DNA from: Streptomyces qinzhouensis
GTDB taxonomy: Bacteria > Actinomycetota > Actinomycetes > Streptomycetales > Streptomycetaceae
DNA length: 64,000 bases
Direction: 5' to 3'
NCBI RefSeq assembly: GCF_007856155.1
Contig: NZ_CP042266.1
Location: 3,658,001 to 3,722,000, forward strand
Part shown: piece by piece, positions 55,607 through 63,982 of the stretch
Position numbering within the stretch: the stretch's first letter is position 1
Layout: every line of letters begins with the position of its first letter
Translations under genes and position numbers: made by a program
Notes under the pieces: model-generated
The model's input: only the letters and a program-made list of their open reading frames with translations
Databases searched by the model: none
What the model was told of the DNA's origin: nothing

Positions 55607-56269
55607 ATGATTCGTGCAGTGGTCTTCGATGTCGGCGAATGTCTCGTGGACGAGACGCGCGAGTACGGCACTTGGGCGGACTGGCTTGGTGTGCCTCGAC
55701 ACACCTTCGCCGCCGTGTTCGGCGCGGTCATCGCGCAAGGGCGCGACTACCGCGACACCTTCCAGGAGATCCGCCCCGGCTTCGACTTGGACCAGGAGCG
55801 CGAGCGGCGGGCGGCAGCGGGGCAGCCCGAGCACTTCGGGGAAGAGGATCTGTACGACGACGTGCGGCCCGCGCTGCCGCAGCTCCGTGCGGATGGGCTC
55901 TGGCTCGGGATCGCGGGGAACCAGACCGTTCGGGCCGGTGGGCTGCTGCGTGGGCTGTTCACCGATGACGTGGATCTGATCGGCACCAGCGACGACTGGG
56001 GCGCCTCCAAGCCGGACAGCGCGTTCTTCGAGCGCGTCGCAGCGGCCGTTCCCTACGCCCCCGCGGAGATCCTGTACGTCGGGGACCGCGTGGACAACGA
56101 CATCCGGCCCGCCATCTCGGCCGGCATGCCTACCGCGCTCATCCGCCGCGGGCCCTGGGCCAACATCCAGTGGAACACCCCCGACGCACAGAGGCCGCCG
56201 ACCCTGAGGATCAGCAGCCTCTCGGAACTCCCAGAGCGCATCGCCAAGCTCAACGCGTCAGAGCGCTGA
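55607..56269 (+). CDS. HAD-family hydrolase
   Basis: A 220-aa haloacid dehalogenase-like phosphatase. Motif I is VVFDVGECL (Asp nucleophile; the second Asp of DxD is replaced, as in DxG-type members), motif II is near IAGNQT, motif III has Lys in GASKPDSAFF, and motif IV is YVGDRVDNDIRPA. TAGGGT lies seven bases before the ATG, indicating a leaderless transcript. Its end overlaps the convergent regulator remnant by 20 bases. Substrate unknown. Confidence 0.85.
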   Translation: MIRAVVFDVGECLVDETREYGTWADWLGVPRHTFAAVFGAVIAQGRDYRDTFQEIRPGFDLDQERERRAAAGQPEHFGEEDLYDDVRPALPQLRADGLWLGIAGNQTVRAGGLLRGLFTDDVDLIGTSDDWGASKPDSAFFERVAAAVPYAPAEILYVGDRVDNDIRPAISAGMPTALIRRGPWANIQWNTPDAQRPPTLRISSLSELPERIAKLNASER

Positions 56270-56588
56270 GCGTGGTCGACCACCCGTAGAGCCTATCGTC
56301 CAAGTCGCGAACGCACCGCTCGTTCTGCCAAGGGGCGAGCGTCCTCCGTACGTCGCGTACCCGGTCCATGCCGGTCGCGTACCACGTCGTCGCGAGGAGA
56401 TCGAGCGCCTGGAGCGCGTACCCACACGCGGCCTCCGGGCGCTCATCCGCTGCCTCGACGGCCGCGAGATCGCCCATGATCACCGTGCGCTGCTTGTTAT
56501 CAGACTCGGGCAACTCATCCAAGACCTTGGTCAGGGTCTCCCGAGCCTGCGGATCGGGCTGCGCCCCATGAGGGCCCGCAGCAAGCGC
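56250..56588 (-). pseudogene. C-terminal remnant of an XRE/TPR-type regulator
   Basis: Minus-strand translation from 56588 (just after an in-frame stop) gives PDPQARETLTKVLDELPES, ALQALDLLATTWYATGMDR and DRLYGWSTTLSALTR. That is the ending I recall from Streptomyces HTH-TPR regulators of about 400 residues. The N-terminal HTH and TPR array are missing; the RT-SLATT operon begins 80 bases away at the broken end. Confidence 0.6.
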
Positions 56589-56670
56589 CTACCTTGATCG
56601 CTCAAACCTGCGGGCATGGGCATCTGTGCGTCGTCGTTGTCGTCAGCGTTGCCGTCAAGCCCCAACGACT

Positions 56671-57156
56671 TCAGGAGGCCAGCCCCTGGTGGATCCTTTT
56701 ACGGGCTAGGGAAAAGGACCTATTTGGAACGGGAACATCATTGGCCACGATTTGCATGTATGCGTCACCCAAAGATCGAAGCTTTTCTTGGGATTCTTGA
56801 AGATCATCCCCAATTGATAGAATTCTTGATTCCAGAATCAATCGGTGCCTCAATATCGTATAACTGCGAGCCGACAATTGAAAATCTGCTGCTTTCTTAG
56901 TCGTGCCGAGAAAAGCGGCAGTGGCCGCAACAGAGCCAGAAACCGCAGATATGGCACCCCACACCTCCTCCTTACGCAACGCCGACATAAAGCCTGCAAC
57001 AGCAGAAATGCACGCCGGAAGAAATATCATGAGGCGCCCCCAAAATTCAGCGCGCTTCGCGGCTTCAAAGTAAGCCTGCGCACTGTAAAGGCAGCCCTCC
57101 GATAGGCGCTCCAACTCGCCTCTGATCGATTCAAGCTGTTCTTGATCCACGCCCAT
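56671..57156 (-). CDS. SLATT-family two-TM effector, partner of the RT
   Basis: A 161-aa protein with two hydrophobic helices (about 39-59, FWGRLMIFLPACISAVAGFM, and 66-84), flanked by helical cytoplasmic segments. SGSVAATAAFLGTTKKAADF and the following RHRLILE helix match the SLATT plan. SLATT domains are predicted pore-forming effectors of anti-phage systems, one subfamily being linked to reverse transcriptases. It starts three bases after the RT stop; AAGGG abuts the ATG, and a GTG two codons on is an alternative. AT-rich, foreign base composition. Likely membrane effector triggered by the RT. Confidence 0.7.
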   Translation of the reverse strand: MGVDQEQLESIRGELERLSEGCLYSAQAYFEAAKRAEFWGRLMIFLPACISAVAGFMSALRKEEVWGAISAVSGSVAATAAFLGTTKKAADFQLSARSYTILRHRLILESRILSIGDDLQESQEKLRSLGDAYMQIVANDVPVPNRSFSLARKRIHQGLAS

Positions 57157-57159
57157 CCC

Positions 57160-58638
57160 TTACGAAACCGGTATTTTTGGATTCTTTTCTAGGTACGAAC
57201 AAAGCCATCTCAGATTAGGTATGGAGCACTCGACGTCGCGCCGGTATCTTTTTGAGAGGTACCCAGACTCATAGAGTGCAATCATCAAGGCTCGACGCAT
57301 TCCTCCTCCGGCCTCCCCCTCGAATTTATGGCGCAACAGTTGCGCATCAGCAACGGAGGAACACCGCCCGAGATAGCGAGCGGCAAACTCTCTCGGAAAC
57401 TCCTCACGGTTTCTGTCATCGAGGATTTTCCACGCCGATTCCTTCATTAGTTCATTAGAAACCCCAAGCCTCACAAAGTATCGGAGAATTCGCTGCTCAA
57501 CATACGGGTAGCTTTTGCTCTCAGATGAACACATGAATGCGGTAAGCTTGGATTCAATCTCAGGCAAACGATGCTCACACGCGGCGAAGTAGGCAAAAAT
57601 CTCCTTTGCCGCATCGGCTATGTAACGAATATTATCCAGGCACCAGCTCACTGCGTAGTCGTCGCCCAGCCTCCGGAGCCTGTTCAGGGAGAACTTGAGG
57701 CGCCTAGAACTGATAACTTCGGACGCGCAGGTGTCATAAAAGTAGGTCCGGGCGCTAAGACGTGCTTTAGGGTCCCCCACTTTGACTCCGTAATCAATAG
57801 AGGCCTCTTCGGCACTCCTCAAGCGATTTAGCGCCTCCTCATGTCCCAGTATGGAAGTCTTATGGCCCGCCATGGAAAGCTTCCTAGCCCGGAAGATTCT
57901 GTTCACGCTGACAAGCACATCCCGCAAAGAGTTCCAACTTTCATCAAAAATCATGATGTCGTCCGAGTATCGAACGAACGGCAATCGTTGCTGCGTCAAG
58001 AACTGGTCCACCGAAGCAAGATAGGCGTTCGCCAATATTCCGGATGCATCAGAACCTTGAGGAAGACCCCAGGCGTGATTGATGTTCTGGAACCTGCGAA
58101 GAAAGTTCGAGACCTTTTGCACATGCGCTTCATTCTTCGCCATCATGTACAAGTCTTCAGAAAGGAGCTCGACGTCAACATGTTCATAAAATGACGAGAC
58201 ATCGAGCGTAGCCATGAGAAGTCTTCGATTACCTGACAGGGTGGACAGAGCCCTGTGCCGCATGAGGCTCCACGAATGACTCCAAAATAGAGGCTCTCCG
58301 GCTTTATGATTCCATCGATAGCTATAGACAGAGCGATTTCTGCACTTGTCAATATCCGACGCTAAATCAAATACCAAGGAGTCATAAATCAATCTATCCC
58401 GAGCCGAGAAGCGGGTTAGCGGGCGAACGGCTATAGCATTCTTCGGATAGTCGACGATTTCCGTATGCTGGGGACCATAGTCGCCGTCTCTGATTGTCGC
58501 CTCAAGGGAATCTCGGCACCCGACACTCCACTGATCTTTGATCTCGGCATAGGTCGCCACATCAGGAATCTCAGAAAATTCTTGCCCAGAAATCAAAAGT
58601 CTAAGTGCGGTATCGAGATGCACTGACAGGTTCTCCAA
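57160..58638 (-). CDS. Reverse transcriptase of the unknown/defence group
   Basis: A 492-aa RT. RPLTRFSARDRLIYDSLV (72-89) resembles motifs 1-2. Motif A is LMATLDVSSFYEHVD (Asp146), motif B GLPQG (191-195), and catalytic motif C YSDD (224-227). The C-terminal 230 residues are a helical domain of unknown function, with no maturase, HNH or protease domain. The TTG at 58638 follows GGAGGG; a GTG at 58623 is possible. It is followed at three bases by the SLATT gene. Strong AT-rich composition compared with the core indicates transfer. Probably an abortive-infection-type DRT; the template RNA, if any, is unknown. Confidence 0.85.
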   Translation of the reverse strand: MENLSVHLDTALRLLISGQEFSEIPDVATYAEIKDQWSVGCRDSLEATIRDGDYGPQHTEIVDYPKNAIAVRPLTRFSARDRLIYDSLVFDLASDIDKCRNRSVYSYRWNHKAGEPLFWSHSWSLMRHRALSTLSGNRRLLMATLDVSSFYEHVDVELLSEDLYMMAKNEAHVQKVSNFLRRFQNINHAWGLPQGSDASGILANAYLASVDQFLTQQRLPFVRYSDDIMIFDESWNSLRDVLVSVNRIFRARKLSMAGHKTSILGHEEALNRLRSAEEASIDYGVKVGDPKARLSARTYFYDTCASEVISSRRLKFSLNRLRRLGDDYAVSWCLDNIRYIADAAKEIFAYFAACEHRLPEIESKLTAFMCSSESKSYPYVEQRILRYFVRLGVSNELMKESAWKILDDRNREEFPREFAARYLGRCSSVADAQLLRHKFEGEAGGGMRRALMIALYESGYLSKRYRRDVECSIPNLRWLCSYLEKNPKIPVS

Positions 58639-58796
58639 CAGCCCTCCCCCTTTTGGCGGTCGCTGGCGACGAAACCCAGGGAACTCTAGAAATCAGCCAA
58701 CTACAACTCAGAGCAACGTCGTGATGCCCCTACCGCTGATCCAGCCATAGCGATCAGCCCGTCGTCAACGATCGAAACATCATCTTCCGCTCCACG

Positions 58797-59408
58797 ATGA
58801 AACGCACGCCCGCGTCCAACGCCGTAGCCTTGATCCCCATGGAGCTGACCCAGTGGGCGTACGCGCTCGCCGAATCCATGCTGTCCAAGCCGCTCCCGCG
58901 CCGCTGGGCGCACTCCCTCGGGGTGGCCGAGCGGGCCCGGTCGCTCGCCCCGGTTCTCGGTGAGGATGCCGCGCTGCTGGAGTCCGCCGCCTTGCTGCAT
59001 GACATCGGGTACGCGCCAGCCATCGCTACCACGGGCTTCCATCCGCTCGACGGTGCCCGTTTCCTCCGGCACAAGGAGGGGGCCGACGAACGAGTCGTGA
59101 GCCTCGTCGCCCATCACTCGTGCGCCGTCCTGGAAGCCGAGGAACGGGGTCTTCGCGCCGACCTGGAGACAGAGTTCGCCCAGGAACGGCCGGACCTCCG
59201 GGACGCCCTGATCTTCTGCGACATGACGACCACCCCGGACGGCCGCCGGACCACTCCGGCCGCCCGCCTGGAGGAGATCATCAGCCGGTACGGGCCTGAC
59301 ACCATCGTCGGCCGGTTCATACAGCGGGCCGCGCCGGAGATCCACGCCGCTACCGCGCGGATCGAACGCCGCCTGGCCGAGGCAACCGGCGGCCCTCAGC
59401 CGATGTAG
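58797..59408 (+). CDS. HD-domain phosphohydrolase
   Basis: A 203-aa HD protein. Metal ligands appear as RRWAHSLGVAERA, LLHDIGY, VAHHSCA and FCDMTTTPDG. Such proteins cleave nucleotides or signalling phosphates. Start at 58797, or the ATG at 58839; neither has a clear ribosome site. Its end overlaps the convergent NUDIX gene by 13 bases. GC composition returns to host level here. Confidence 0.82.
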   Translation: MKRTPASNAVALIPMELTQWAYALAESMLSKPLPRRWAHSLGVAERARSLAPVLGEDAALLESAALLHDIGYAPAIATTGFHPLDGARFLRHKEGADERVVSLVAHHSCAVLEAEERGLRADLETEFAQERPDLRDALIFCDMTTTPDGRRTTPAARLEEIISRYGPDTIVGRFIQRAAPEIHAATARIERRLAEATGGPQPM

Positions 59409-59869
59409 GGCTCCCGGCGCGACGCGTCCAGCCCGTGCCGGATGCGCAGCAGCATCGACGGGTGGATGTCGAGACCGTCCAGCTCCGCGGGGTCGATCCA
59501 ACGGACCTCCTTGGACTCGCTGCTGGTGCGCAGCGTCCCTCCCACCGGGTGGGCGCGGAAGCAGATGGAGAACTGCTGCCTGACCTCGCCGTCGTCGTAC
59601 GCCAGCACATGGTCCGGGTCGGTGTAGAGACCGACGATGCCGTCGACCTCGACCCGGATCCCCGTCTCCTCCTCCACCTCCCGCACCGCCGTCTCGCCAA
59701 TGCGTTCACCGATGTCGTGACCGCCTCCGGGCAGGGCCCACAGGTCGTTGTCGGTCCGGTGAATGATCAGAAGCCGCCCGTCGTCGTCCTGGACGACGGC
59801 CGTCACCGACGGAACCACGGAGTTCGCCACCGGGGCCTCGGGATCGCGGAAGTAGTCGATCCGGCTCAT
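59396..59869 (-). CDS. NUDIX hydrolase
   Basis: A 157-aa hydrolase with a full Nudix box: GGGHDIGERIGETAVREVEE followed by ETGI. It acts on nucleoside diphosphate derivatives; substrate unknown. The ATG overlaps the stop of the upstream XRE-PLD gene (ATGA), so the two are translationally coupled. Confidence 0.9.
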   Translation of the reverse strand: MSRIDYFRDPEAPVANSVVPSVTAVVQDDDGRLLIIHRTDNDLWALPGGGHDIGERIGETAVREVEEETGIRVEVDGIVGLYTDPDHVLAYDDGEVRQQFSICFRAHPVGGTLRTSSESKEVRWIDPAELDGLDIHPSMLLRIRHGLDASRREPYIG

Positions 59870-60630
59870 GCCTGAAGTCCTCCCAGGTCGGTGGGCGACG
59901 AGATCGGCCGGGCCGACTCCCACACCCGCTCGATGCTCTCGGCGTACGAGTCGAACATCCCGCCTCCGGGCACCCGCTGAAGATGCAGCACCGGGGCCAT
60001 GAAGGCGCCTACGCCGTACAGATGGCCATTGGCGAGCATTTCGTCATCCGCCCGGTAGATCGAGTTGTACAGCGTCGCGCCGTGGAGTCTGAACTCCACG
60101 CCGGGCAGGCCGAAGAACGGCGCGTAGTTGATCAGGGCGTTCTGAATCTTGCCTGCCAGGGCGGGGCCGATGCCCTCGTCCGCACCCCGTACCGCGACCG
60201 CGTCACTGGCCGGGTCGCCCATGAGGAAGCGGATGGGCACTCCACCGGCGGACTTCTCCTTGACCACCTGGTGGAAGGCCGCGTCCTCGGTCAACCAGAA
60301 CCCGGAGTAGACCAATACGTCTATCCGCTCCTTCGCCTGCATCATGAGATCCACGAACGCGGAAACGGGCAGGTCGGACCGTCGCTCGTAGAACGCGACC
60401 AGCTCTGGACTGACGACGGGGGCGGGGCGCGCCTGGCGGAGTGCCGGCCAGAGCACATGAACGCTCTCCCCCAGGGCATCCGCCGCCACCGTTGCAGCGG
60501 TTCGGCGCGGCGTCCGGTCGAGGTTGACCCAACGCTCCACCGACTTGGGGTCGATGCCGACCGCGTTCGCGAGCATCGTGTACGTCCAGCCTCGCGCCGC
60601 CAAAGCGGCCCGCAGTCTCTCGTTCGGCAC
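59866..60630 (-). CDS. XRE-type regulator with phospholipase D-like domain (DUF5919-like)
   Basis: A 254-aa protein. Residues 1-60 form an XRE helix-turn-helix (RLRAALAARGWTYTMLANAV, IDPKSVERWVNLDRTPRR). The rest resembles a PLD-like sensor domain (ERIDVLVYSGFWLTEDAAFH, VPIRFLMGDPASDAVAVRG). No second HKD motif is seen, so it is likely a ligand-sensing rather than catalytic domain. The GTG at 60630 follows GGGGAGAA. It forms an operon with the NUDIX gene. Confidence 0.75.
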   Translation of the reverse strand: MPNERLRAALAARGWTYTMLANAVGIDPKSVERWVNLDRTPRRTAATVAADALGESVHVLWPALRQARPAPVVSPELVAFYERRSDLPVSAFVDLMMQAKERIDVLVYSGFWLTEDAAFHQVVKEKSAGGVPIRFLMGDPASDAVAVRGADEGIGPALAGKIQNALINYAPFFGLPGVEFRLHGATLYNSIYRADDEMLANGHLYGVGAFMAPVLHLQRVPGGGMFDSYAESIERVWESARPISSPTDLGGLQA

Positions 60631-60924
60631 GACTTCTCCCCTTTGGTTCCGGGACGCCTCCAGGGACGTTCTACCCGATGCGGAACGTCCCCAAGGTGGG
60701 TTTGAAGGAGGTTCCACCGTCCTGGGGTCAGGAGCCAGGATCACCGAACCCGGGCAGCCACTCACCGCTGGGCCTGGCCCTTTCCCCTTGAGGAGCCCCA
60801 TCGTGCCGCTGCGCTCCGCCCGCATACTCCCCTCCCCGGACCGCCGTCCCACTCCTCTGGCTCCCCGGCCGCGCGACGGCCGGGTGCCCGATCCGCACTC
60901 CCGTGCGCTGCCGAGGTGGTCCGA

Positions 60925-61113
60925 ATGAAGCGCCCCGGCGATGTCCCCGTACCCGACGCCGATGTCCGGCCGCGGATGACGATCAGGGTCTCCCGGGACT
61001 CGGGACGGACCTGGGGGCCGGTCACGGTCGTACGGAGCAGCCGCACCGAGGATCTTCCGCTGGAGCCCCTGCGGTTTCCGCCGTGCCGGTGCCCCCGATG
61101 CCGTGCGGCGTAG
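60925..61113 (+). CDS. Small protein with Cys-rich C-terminus
   Basis: A 62-aa protein: RMTIRVSRDSGRTWGPVTVV in the middle and FPPCRCPRCRAA at the end. GAGGTGG precedes the ATG. It is 54 bases upstream of the methyltransferase gene, a pairing I recall in other Streptomyces. Metal binding or a peptide substrate role are both possible; unknown. Confidence 0.6.
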   Translation: MKRPGDVPVPDADVRPRMTIRVSRDSGRTWGPVTVVRSSRTEDLPLEPLRFPPCRCPRCRAA

Positions 61114-61167
61114 CTCCCGGCCACGGACGGGCAGCCCGATGTTCCACGATCACACAGGAGAGGCTTG

Positions 61168-62382
61168 ATGAGCGCGCACCACGGGGTGCCTCGGCGGAGG
61201 GGACGGGTGGCGTCCGTCGTTCACGGCCGGTGGGCTGATCTGGGGCAGGCCCTGTTTGCGCGGGGTGATCTGACCTCCGACTGGGTTCCGGCCTTCGCCG
61301 CCGTGCCCCGGTCGGCGTTCCTGCCCGACGACATCTGGCCGTACGACCCCGTCCGCGGCGATCACGTCCACGTCTCCCGCCTCGACGACCCCGCCCGGTG
61401 GCAGGCGTACGCCGACACCGACGTCCCCGTCGTCACACAGTGGGACGAGAACAGCGACACCCACACCCCAATGACCGAGCCGACCAGCTCGTCGGCCATG
61501 CCCAGCATCACCGTCTCCATGCTCCGCGACCTGGACGTCGAAGCTGGCTCACGGGTGCTGGAGATCGGTACGGGCACCGGCTGGTCGGCCGGCCTGCTCG
61601 CCCACCGGCTCGGCCGGTGCAATGTGGTCAGTGTGGAGGTGGACGCCTCCGTCGCCGCCCGCGCGCGGGCGCGGCTGGGGCGGATCGGGCTCCCGGTCCC
61701 GGTCATCGGTACTGACGGCCTGGTCGGCCATCCGGCCGGGGCTCCGTACGACCGGATCATCGCCACCTGCGGGGTGCGCGCGATCCCGTACGCCTGGATC
61801 CGGCAGTCCTGCGGCGGCGGGCTGATCCTCGCTCCCTGGGGCACCCATTACACGCCCATGGACGTGAACGTCCTGCTCACGGTGGACCGCGATGTCCGGT
61901 ACGCCTCCGGCCGCTTCCTCGGTCCCCTGGAGTTCACCAAGCTCCGGGCCCACCGGCTGGCGCCGCCCAAGCACCTCGACTACCTCGCCCGGCATCCCTT
62001 CAACAAGGCGTCGGCGTCCCTGACCGCGACTACCGCCGCCGAGCTGGGCCCCGGGCGCTTCGACGCCGCACGCTTCGCGGTCGGGGTACGGGTCCCCGAC
62101 TGCGTTCACGCGGCCGGAGCCGAGCGCGACGGCGTGCAACCCGTCTGGTTCTACAGCCTCACCGACCACTCCTGGGCCGCCGTGATGTTCCGCGGCACCA
62201 CCGGCCTCGCAACCGTCCGCCAAGCCGGACCCCGACGACTGTGGACCGAGGTCGAAGAGGCACTGCACTGGTGGCACGCCCACGGCTGCCCCGGCTTCGA
62301 ACGCTTCGGGCTCACAGTCACCGCGGGAGGGGAAACCGTCTGGCTCGACGATCCGGCGACGCCGTGCCGGTCCCCGGCATGA
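61168..62382 (+). CDS. PCMT-like methyltransferase
   Basis: A 404-aa enzyme of the protein-isoaspartate methyltransferase-like group. The family segment VPRSAFLPDDIWPYD is present, as are SAMPSITVSMLRDLD, the SAM motif I VLEIGTGTGWSAGLLA, and acidic motif VSVEVDAS. A C-terminal domain of about 170 residues extends beyond PCMT. Members of this group modify peptides in RiPP pathways or repair proteins. CAGGAGAGG precedes the ATG. Right-most gene of the island. Confidence 0.82.
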   Translation: MSAHHGVPRRRGRVASVVHGRWADLGQALFARGDLTSDWVPAFAAVPRSAFLPDDIWPYDPVRGDHVHVSRLDDPARWQAYADTDVPVVTQWDENSDTHTPMTEPTSSSAMPSITVSMLRDLDVEAGSRVLEIGTGTGWSAGLLAHRLGRCNVVSVEVDASVAARARARLGRIGLPVPVIGTDGLVGHPAGAPYDRIIATCGVRAIPYAWIRQSCGGGLILAPWGTHYTPMDVNVLLTVDRDVRYASGRFLGPLEFTKLRAHRLAPPKHLDYLARHPFNKASASLTATTAAELGPGRFDAARFAVGVRVPDCVHAAGAERDGVQPVWFYSLTDHSWAAVMFRGTTGLATVRQAGPRRLWTEVEEALHWWHAHGCPGFERFGLTVTAGGETVWLDDPATPCRSPA

Positions 62383-62679
62383 GGGGCTGACGCCCGAGCA
62401 GCACCGACAACTGAGACCGGCCCGCCCCCTTGGCCTGGCAGCACGCGGGACGCCCCATCCCCGCCGCTGTCGGATCAGACCCTGGTCAGCCGCGGAGGCG
62501 GGATGGTTCCTCACGGACGCCTCCGGCCGGGACGGCCACCTCTCCACGGCCTGGCCGCGGCGGTCTACGCCGAGGCGAACGAGGAAGGAGGCACGGGACG
62601 CGCTCGGTCGGCTTGTCTGCCGCCCTGGGTGGTGCCGGCGGCTGACGGTGATCGGCGCGGTTGCTGTACTCCGCTGCTG
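62383..62679. other. Island edge, nothing recognised
   Basis: 297 bases between the methyltransferase and the right att repeat. High GC, with no convincing reading frame, repeat or RNA. Confidence 0.4.
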
Positions 62680-62773
62680 TACGGCACAACGCAAGAGGCC
62701 CCGGACTTTCGTCCGGGGCCTCTCAGCTGTGTGCACTCGGCAGGATTCGAACCTGCAACCTTCTGATCCGTAG
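62680..62773. repeat. Right copy of the island's 94-bp direct repeat
   Basis: Matches 52453-52546 in 92 of 94 positions. It spans the tRNA-Arg 3' part up to the anticodon loop and its terminator. The two mismatches lie in the terminator stem. The distance between copies is 10,227 bases. Confidence 0.92.
62695..62722 (-). terminator. Terminator of tRNA-Arg
   Basis: GAGGCCCCGGAC and GTCCGGGGCCTC form a perfect 12-bp stem with a TTTC loop, ten bases past the tRNA 3' end. The left island copy (52468-52495) has changed stem bases. Confidence 0.75.
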
Positions 62774-62804
62774 TCAGATGCTCTATCCGTTAAGCTACGA
62801 GTGC
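62732..62804 (-). tRNA. tRNA-Arg (anticodon ACG)
   Basis: Acceptor GCACTCG pairs with CGAGTGC. The anticodon loop CTACGGA gives ACG (read as ICG after TadA editing). The T-arm is GCAGGTTCGAATCCTGC. CCA is not encoded. It is the intact integration target; its 3' half is repeated at 52505-52546. Confidence 0.95.
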
Positions 62805-62964
62805 TTACTTTGCTCTGCTTTCGGGCTTTTCTGCCCGGTTGGCGTTGCGGGAACAACATTACATGACCTGCGCCGTCACGCGAAATCCATTAGCCGCACC
62901 CCATCTGACCTGCGCAAATACCCTCAGGAGCAGGGGGTCGGCAGTTCCCTCGGACGAGGGAAAC

Positions 62965-62996
62965 ACCAGAGCCCCGGCCGGGGCCGGGGCTCTGGT
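62965..62996. terminator. Hairpin terminator after tRNA-Ser(GCT)
   Basis: ACCAGAGCCCCGGC and GCCGGGGCTCTGGT are perfect 14-bp arms with a 4-nt loop, eight bases beyond the encoded CCA on the minus strand. Confidence 0.75.
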
Positions 62997-63004
62997 GATC
63001 TTGA

Positions 63005-63098
63005 TGGCGGAGGCGGAGGGATTTGAACCCTCGATGGACGGTAAAGCCCAAACCGCATTAGCAGTGCGGCGCCATAGACCGGACTAGGCGACGCCTCC
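63005..63098 (-). tRNA. tRNA-Ser (anticodon GCT)
   Basis: Acceptor GGAGGCG pairs with CGCCTCC. The anticodon loop CTGCTAA gives GCT, the variable arm is long, and the T-arm is GAGGGTTCAAATCCCTC. CCA is encoded (63007-63005). Confidence 0.95.
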
Positions 63099-63330
63099 AG
63101 CACCATCGCGCGGGCGCGAGTGGTGTGCAGATGATGACACAGTCACGCGGCGTGTCACCAATCGCCGTCCACGGTACTAGGCGCGCGGGGCCGAGGGCAA
63201 AGCACAATCGGCGGGGCGCAACGCCGGAGGGGTGGGCGCGTTAGACGCGGTGGGGCCTTCGGGCCGGCCGTCGTGCGCGGCGGGGTCCGGGGCCGGTTCC
63301 GTACGTCGTACGAGCAGAACAGGAGCGCCC

Positions 63331-63807
63331 ATGCTGCGCCGCATCGTCCTCACCGCCACCGCTTCCGTCGCCGTCCTCTCCGCCTTCGCGGGGTCCGCGG
63401 CCGCGTCATCGCCCGTCTCCCTGCTGCCGGTGCCGCTGCCGCCGCTGCTCGGGCAGGCCGAGGACCGGCTCACGGTGGTGGTGTCGGAGACCGGGAACGC
63501 CCGGACGGACGGGCGGTACGAGCTGGAGTGCGGCCCCGCCGGTCCCGAGGGGCCCGCGGGCGGAAACCATCCGGCGGCCGAGGCGGCGTGTGCCCGGCTC
63601 GACGAGCTGGCACGGGCGGGGGCGGACCCGTTCGCCCCGGTGAGCCGGGACACCTTCTGTACGCAGCAGGCCGGCGGACCCGCCACCGCGCAGGTCACCG
63701 GCGTCTGGCAGGGCCGCCGGATCGACGCCGACTTCTCCCGGCAGAACGGCTGCGAGATCCACCGCTGGAACAACATCACACCGGTCCTGCCGAGCGCCGG
63801 GGCGTAA
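63331..63807 (+). CDS. Secreted subtilisin inhibitor-like (SSI) protease inhibitor
   Basis: A 158-aa precursor. The signal peptide ends near AGSAAASS (residue 27). The SSI fold follows: DRLTVVVSETGNARTDGRYE, HPAAEAACARL, DPFAPVSRDTFC, TAQVTGVWQGRRID and NGCEIHRW. Four Cys give the two usual disulfides. The normal reactive-site loop with P1 Met or Lys is not evident (CTQQAGG instead), so target specificity is uncertain. AGGAG precedes the ATG. Confidence 0.9.
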   Translation: MLRRIVLTATASVAVLSAFAGSAAASSPVSLLPVPLPPLLGQAEDRLTVVVSETGNARTDGRYELECGPAGPEGPAGGNHPAAEAACARLDELARAGADPFAPVSRDTFCTQQAGGPATAQVTGVWQGRRIDADFSRQNGCEIHRWNNITPVLPSAGA

Positions 63808-63982
63808 GCCGCGTACCGGAGGGCGGTGCGCCCGGGGGCGTACCCGAAAAGGTCACGGGGGACACACCGGTCCCCCACACCCCGGGTGAGAGGTGCCCCT
63901 CATCCCCCGCCCCGGGAGACCCCCTGCCCTAGACTCCCTCCAGTGACAGGCTGATGTCCGTAGTTCAGGAGGAACCGTCGTC

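Noticed and set aside
57160..58638. Group II intron maturase or retron reverse transcriptase
   Set aside because: No maturase X or HNH domain, no intron ends, and no msr-msd-like pair seen upstream. The SLATT partner favours a defence RT, though the retron alternative needs a structure search.
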